Shown here: one piece after another, positions 14,595-17,542 of the stretch
Layout: every line of letters starts with the position of its first letter
Numbering within the stretch: position 1 is the stretch's first letter
Assembly: GCA_035713725.1 (NCBI GenBank)
Contig: DASTMZ010000123.1
Coordinates: 1 to 17,542, forward strand
Direction of reading: 5' to 3'
DNA: 17,542 nucleotides
Source of the DNA: DASQPR01 sp035713725
GTDB lineage: Bacteria; Actinomycetota; Actinomycetes; Mycobacteriales; Micromonosporaceae
The notes under the pieces: generated by a model
Told to the model about the DNA's origin: nothing
What the model saw: the letters and a program-made list of their open reading frames with translations, nothing else
The model's database searches: none
Position numbers and translations under genes: made by a program

Positions 14595-15157
14595 GGACGT
14601 TTCCGCACACTGCGGGCAAGCCTCGCGACGGTAGCGGCGGTCGTCCTTGTCCGCGTCGACTAGTCCTAATCGCGGCCTCGAGCAACCTGCAGTTCGTGAG
14701 GCTCGCAGAGATCGAGAACGACCTTTCCGGCTTCTGCCTGACGGCACACGACTCAAGCACAAACGGCGCCAAGATCTACCAAGACCGCTGCGGGCTTGCT
14801 CAAGACGAGTGGAAGATCTACCAGGACCTCGCCTACCTGCCCAGCGTCGTCTATGAGTTCCGGAACCAAGATAGCGACAAATGCCTGGCGGACCCGAGCT
14901 CGTCCCAGACGGCGGGCGCTCAATTCACCCAATGGACCTGCAATAACTTCGACTCGCAACGCTTCTGGACCAAGAATCTGGATACCACCACAGACCTAGG
15001 CTTCGCCGAGAACCTTGCATCAACGCTCTACATGGACGACAAGGGCGCGAGCCTCACCGCTGGTGCGGCCATCATCCAGTGGACCTTCAACGGTCAGCTG
15101 AACCAGACGTGGTATTTCGCTGCGTCGCCCGCCACCGGACCGTGCTGCGTGGAGTGA
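14595..15157 (+). pseudogene. Ricin-B-type lectin domain, apparently frame-broken secreted protein
   Basis: From about 14684 to 15124 one frame encodes a beta-trefoil lectin-like domain (ricin-B/CBM13 type). The motifs are FCLTA...NGAKIYQDRC, DKCLADPSSSQTAGAQFTQWTCN...QRFW, then LYMDDKGASLTAGAAIIQWTFN...QTWYF, which are the Gln-x-Trp repeats of the family. The frame ends at TGA 15155-15157. No start codon with a ribosome site precedes it. A signal-peptide-like stretch (RFRTLRASLATVAAVVLVRVD) occurs just upstream in another frame (14601-14660) and hits a stop at 14661. An indel between them would explain both. The alternative is a short intact cytosolic lectin from GTG 14696 (153 residues). 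GC over 14761-15060 is about 58% by hand count, clearly lower than the neighbouring genes, hinting at foreign origin. Confidence 0.55.
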
Positions 15158-15183
15158 GATCCCACTCCGTCCTCGGTGGACGG

Positions 15184-15756
15184 TCATGGCGACACCCAGA
15201 ATGGGTTCCTACCGATGAAACCCAACAGCCTGGTCTGGGTATCCACACCGCCCGGTACCTCGACTCGCGAGCCGAACTGGCCGGAGGCGCGGATGGCCTC
15301 CTCCATCTGCTCCATCCCGCCGAGGAGCTGAGCGCAGAAGTCGGGATCCAGCCGGTCGTCCTGGCCCGTGGCTCTAGCGAGATCCCAGGTGTGCATGAAA
15401 ACGTCGGCCGTGTAGAACTGGTCGATCGCGGCCGACACCGGCAGGCTGCCGGTATGCCGGTTGGTGAGTTGCCGGTGCGCGGTCTCCGGATCGTCCAGTA
15501 CCGCCTGGACACCGTCGCAATGGACCTGCCACGCGGCGACCGGGTCCACATCTACCGACGGACCGCGGGGCAGTTGGATGCCCGAACCAGCGCCTAGAAA
15601 CTCCGGAAACCAGTCGGTCAGGTGACGCACGACATCCCGGGCAGACCAGCCGGCGACCGGGGATGGCGCGCCCCAGGACCGGGTGCCGCGCACCCGCTCG
15701 GTGAACAGGCCGCCAACCTCCCGGTGCCGCTCGGCCGGCCGATCAGACAGCGCCAT
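15184..15756 (-). CDS. TIGR03086-family metal-binding protein (DinB/MDMPI fold)
   Basis: A 190-residue cytoplasmic protein of the DinB/maleylpyruvate-isomerase superfamily. The visible motifs are VAGWSARDVVRHLTDWFPEF with His45, then FYTADVFMHTWDLARATG with Asp118 and His122, the metal-ligand positions of the family (Asp in place of Glu is usual in TIGR03086). The ending LLGFIGRNPFW is also typical. Members are presumed thiol-dependent enzymes, mycothiol in Actinobacteria, with unknown substrates. It is the third gene of an ArsR-controlled operon. The ATG at 15756 lies 14 bases inside the SRPBCC gene, so translation is coupled. Confidence 0.88.
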   Translation of the reverse strand: MALSDRPAERHREVGGLFTERVRGTRSWGAPSPVAGWSARDVVRHLTDWFPEFLGAGSGIQLPRGPSVDVDPVAAWQVHCDGVQAVLDDPETAHRQLTNRHTGSLPVSAAIDQFYTADVFMHTWDLARATGQDDRLDPDFCAQLLGGMEQMEEAIRASGQFGSRVEVPGGVDTQTRLLGFIGRNPFWVSP

Positions 15757-16225
15757 CGACGAGCATCCTGTCCAGCTTGGCGTAGCCCTCGTTCACGCCG
15801 ACCTCCATTCCGCTGCGCAGAAACGCATCGCGGCTCTCGAAGCTGTCGACCAGCGACTGCGCGCGCAATCGCGTACGGCCGTCACCAAGGTCCTCGAACC
15901 ACAACGTTTCCAGCGCTACTGCGTCGGGATCGCCCTCGTACGTGAAGGTCTGCACGATGCGGTCCGGCCGTACGTCGTGGAAGCAGCCGTGGAACCCGTA
16001 TTCGGTACCCTCGCGCCCCGCGACGTAGCGCCAGCTACCGCCGGAACGCGCGTCCCAATGCTCGATCCGGGTCGTCATCCCGTCGGGACCCACCCACTGG
16101 GCGAACAACTCGGGATCGGTGTGCGCGCGCAACAGTTTCTCGCGCGTGGCGGCGAAGTCACGGGTTATCCGGATCAGCGGCAGCCTCGGGTCGGCTTCGA
16201 TCGCTGCCTCCGTGATGCGGTCCAT
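15743..16225 (-). CDS. SRPBCC (AHSA1-like START fold) protein
   Basis: A 160-residue cytoplasmic protein with the helix-grip fold pattern of the activator-of-Hsp90-like SRPBCC family. The motifs are ITRDFAATREKLLRAHTDPELFAQWVGP, GGSWRYVAGREGTEYGFHGCFHDV, IVQTFTYEG and the closing helix EGYAKLDRML. The family binds hydrophobic ligands in a central cavity. In ArsR-SRPBCC operons the protein is often paired with a DinB-type enzyme, as here. ATG 16225 is firmly supported by AAGGAG six bases upstream, even though this makes the gene overlap the ArsR coding region by 68 bases. No other start codon is available before the conserved core. Confidence 0.9.
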   Translation of the reverse strand: MDRITEAAIEADPRLPLIRITRDFAATREKLLRAHTDPELFAQWVGPDGMTTRIEHWDARSGGSWRYVAGREGTEYGFHGCFHDVRPDRIVQTFTYEGDPDAVALETLWFEDLGDGRTRLRAQSLVDSFESRDAFLRSGMEVGVNEGYAKLDRMLVDGAV

Positions 16226-16553
16226 GGCCGTCTCCTTCCATCCGTTCGAGAACAGCGTCGAGGCGCCGGTAGCGTCGCTCGACGCGGGCTCGATGGTGCT
16301 CGAGCCAGGTATCCATCAGGTCGAAGGCCGGGGCCTCCAAGCGCACCGGCCGGGGCTGCGGCCCTCGCGGTCGGCTGACGAGACCCGCGTCCTCCAGCAC
16401 CCGCAGATGCTTGTAGACCGCCTGCAACGTCATTCGGTACGGCTCGGCCAGCTGGCTGACTGTCGCCTCGCCCATCGACAGCCGCGTCACCATGTCAAGC
16501 CGGGTCGGATCCGCCAGAGCAGCGAAGACCCGGGACATCGTGTCCGTGGTCAT
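16158..16553 (-). CDS. ArsR-family transcriptional repressor
   Basis: A 131-residue regulator from ATG 16553. It has MSRVFAALADPTRLDMVTRL, then the winged helix-turn-helix with recognition helix around MTLQAVYKHLRVLEDAGLV, then the wing (SRPRGPQPRPVRLE) and a dimerisation helix (MDTWLEHHRARVERRYRRLDAVLE). No metal-binding cysteine motif is present, so it belongs to the SRPBCC-linked, non-metal class. The C-terminus continues for about 25 low-complexity residues (GDGHGPHHGG...) that overlap the SRPBCC gene. It is the first gene of a three-gene operon with a recognisable promoter and operator just upstream, so autorepression is likely. GTG 16562 in frame is an alternative start, but it falls at the edge of the operator. 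Confidence 0.9.
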   Translation of the reverse strand: MTTDTMSRVFAALADPTRLDMVTRLSMGEATVSQLAEPYRMTLQAVYKHLRVLEDAGLVSRPRGPQPRPVRLEAPAFDLMDTWLEHHRARVERRYRRLDAVLERMEGDGHGPHHGGSDRSRPEAAADPDNP

Positions 16554-16561
16554 CGCCCTCA

Positions 16562-16583
16562 CTTTCAACTCTGTGGTTGAAAG
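16562..16583. promoter_or_regulatory. ArsR operator: perfect 8+8 bp inverted repeat
   Basis: CTTTCAAC (16562-16569) and GTTGAAAG (16576-16583) are exact reverse complements separated by 6 bases. The site covers the predicted transcription start (about 16580) and ends 9 bases before the ArsR ATG. This is the expected place for a repressor that blocks initiation. The TTTCAAC/GTTGAAA arms resemble operators commonly seen before ArsR-SRPBCC genes. Confidence 0.8.
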
Positions 16584-16586
16584 AGC

Positions 16587-16616
16587 AGGATAGGCCGCAG
16601 GAGGCCCGGACGTCAA
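16587..16616 (-). promoter_or_regulatory. Promoter of the ArsR-SRPBCC-TIGR03086 operon
   Basis: TTGACG (16616-16611) and TATCCT (16592-16587) on the minus strand are 18 bp apart, a good housekeeping promoter. The predicted transcription start near 16580 lies inside the inverted-repeat operator. Confidence 0.65.
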
Positions 16617-16661
16617 CCTGGGCGGGTACGCCTCAAGCTCCGCACTGTGCAGCAGAAGGAA

Positions 16662-16680
16662 CCGGACGCGGATCGTCCGG
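16662..16680. promoter_or_regulatory. Inverted repeat upstream of the hydrolase gene
   Basis: CCGGACG (16662-16668) and CGTCCGG (16674-16680) are perfect reverse complements with a 5-base spacer. They lie in the gap between the ArsR promoter and the hydrolase gene, about 105 bases before the hydrolase start. This may be an operator or a hairpin. No T-tract follows, so it does not look like a terminator. Confidence 0.35.
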
Positions 16681-16785
16681 ATCTTGTCCTAGCGTGATTC
16701 GGATGTCGGCACACCGTCCACGACGAAACGAGGACGGGCGTCTATGCCGATCGTGACCGACCGCGCTGCACAAGGAGAACTGATC

Positions 16786-17472
16786 GTGGACATTCTTCTC
16801 ATTGGCGGCCTGTGGCTCGAGGGGTCCGCCTGGAAGGACGTCGTGCCTGCGCTCGACGCACTAGGTCACCGCCCCGTGCCGATCACCCTTCCCGGCCAGG
16901 GCGACGGCGCGGTCGCCGCCACCCTCGACGACCAGGTCGCCACCGTGCTTGCCGCGGTTGACGCGGCGCCCGGAAAGGCCGTGGTGGTGGGGCATTCCGC
17001 CGCGGGTACCCTCGCTTGGCTCGCCGCCGACGCACGGCCGGAGAAGGTGGCAAAGGTCGTGATGATCGGTGGTTTCGCGTCCTCCGACGGGCAGCTATAC
17101 GCCGACTTCTTCGAGGTGAAGGACGGCGTCATGGCGTTCCCCGGTTGGGGACCGTTCGAAGGCCCAGATTCTGCCGACCTGGACGACGGCGCCAAGCAAC
17201 GCATCGCGGCGGCGGCAGTCCCGGTGCCGGAGGGTGTGGCCAAGGCCGTTGTCCGGCTGACCGACGAGCGCCGCTATGACGTACCCGTCGTGCTCGTATG
17301 CCCTGAGTTCTCACCGGCGGACGCCAAGGCGTGGATTGACGCCGGCGAGATACCCGAGCTCGCGAAGGCCAAGCATGTCGAGTTCGTGGACATCGACTCG
17401 GGACACTGGCCGATGTTCACCAAGCCGGCCGAACTTGCGCAGACCCTCGCCGCGATAGCCGACCAGACCTGA
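16786..17472 (+). CDS. Alpha/beta hydrolase
   Basis: A 228-residue cytoplasmic protein with the alpha/beta hydrolase layout. It begins MDILLIGGLWLEGSAW, where the first strand and oxyanion-loop region lie. The nucleophile elbow GHSAAG places Ser71. The catalytic His207 lies in SGHWPMFTKP near the end, and an acidic residue around VCPEFSPADA (Glu174 or nearby) is the likely third member. It probably hydrolyses an ester or related small molecule; the substrate cannot be told. GTG 16786 is preferred over the in-frame ATG 16744 because AAGGAG (16772-16777) precedes it by 8 bases and because the family begins with this strand. It is divergent from the ArsR operon and may share ligand logic with it, but no shared operator is proven. 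Confidence 0.88.
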   Translation: MDILLIGGLWLEGSAWKDVVPALDALGHRPVPITLPGQGDGAVAATLDDQVATVLAAVDAAPGKAVVVGHSAAGTLAWLAADARPEKVAKVVMIGGFASSDGQLYADFFEVKDGVMAFPGWGPFEGPDSADLDDGAKQRIAAAAVPVPEGVAKAVVRLTDERRYDVPVVLVCPEFSPADAKAWIDAGEIPELAKAKHVEFVDIDSGHWPMFTKPAELAQTLAAIADQT

Positions 17473-17542
17473 AGCGCTGTCGCCGACCGTGGGCCCCGGC
17501 AATAGACGGCGTATATACCACCGGCGGATCTTGATATCCTGT

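Noticed and set aside
14426..14683. Extending the lectin frame upstream to ATG 14426
   Set aside because: The added 86 residues are antisense to the N-terminal half of the phosphatase gene and lack signal-peptide character or a ribosome site.
17511..17518. GTATATAC palindrome near the right edge
   Set aside because: Eight bases only, with no gene visible downstream in the window to give it meaning; 17473-17542 shows nothing else I can support.

Overview
This window is GC-rich DNA that looks actinobacterial. Codon third positions are strongly G/C, GTG starts are frequent, and several start codons look leaderless. It carries an ESX-type (type VII secretion) small protein and two metal-binding proteins of the DinB/mycothiol-dependent maleylpyruvate isomerase superfamily. 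There is also a TIGR03084-AtuA gene pair of the kind common in Actinobacteria, and a tRNA without an encoded CCA. I cannot name the genus. Nothing resembling a transposase, integrase, CRISPR array or rRNA is visible.

Layout. (1) 1-1759, minus: the N-terminal two thirds of valyl-tRNA synthetase (valS), running off the left edge. (2) 1868-9747: seven consecutive genes whose predicted products are all exported or membrane-bound. These are a lipoprotein with a chagasin-like C-terminal region, a 900-residue double-FtsX permease with no ATPase beside it, a tight three-gene minus-strand operon, and, divergently, a lipoprotein overlapping a secreted PKD-like protein. The minus-strand operon encodes an EspC/WXG100-like protein with a terminal YxxxD motif, then a WXG-domain protein fused to a papain/C39-like cysteine peptidase, then a lipoprotein. 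(3) 9835-12512, plus: a TIGR03084 metal-binding protein overlapping an AtuA-family protein. (4) 12513-13699, minus: a MerR regulator fused to a VOC (glyoxalase-fold) domain, overlapping a stand-alone VOC protein and driven by a 19-bp-spacer MerR-type promoter. (5) tRNA-Lys(UUU) at 13855-13926. (6) A tyrosine phosphatase (minus) and an apparently frame-broken ricin-B lectin remnant of lower GC (plus). (7) 15184-16553, minus: an ArsR - SRPBCC - TIGR03086 operon with a clear promoter and an 8+8 bp inverted-repeat operator. (8) 16786-17472, plus: an alpha/beta hydrolase.

The most interesting unit is the operon at 5254-7927. Its organisation suggests a type VII secretion substrate pair: a small helical partner carrying the secretion motif, and a large cysteine-peptidase effector with an intact Cys-His-Asn set. 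The third product, a lipoprotein, could be an immunity or accessory protein. No ESX machinery genes lie in the window, so secretion would depend on a system encoded elsewhere. The MerR-VOC/VOC pair and the ArsR/SRPBCC/DinB operon are two compact, probably self-regulated detoxification or ligand-sensing modules whose operators can be read directly in the sequence.
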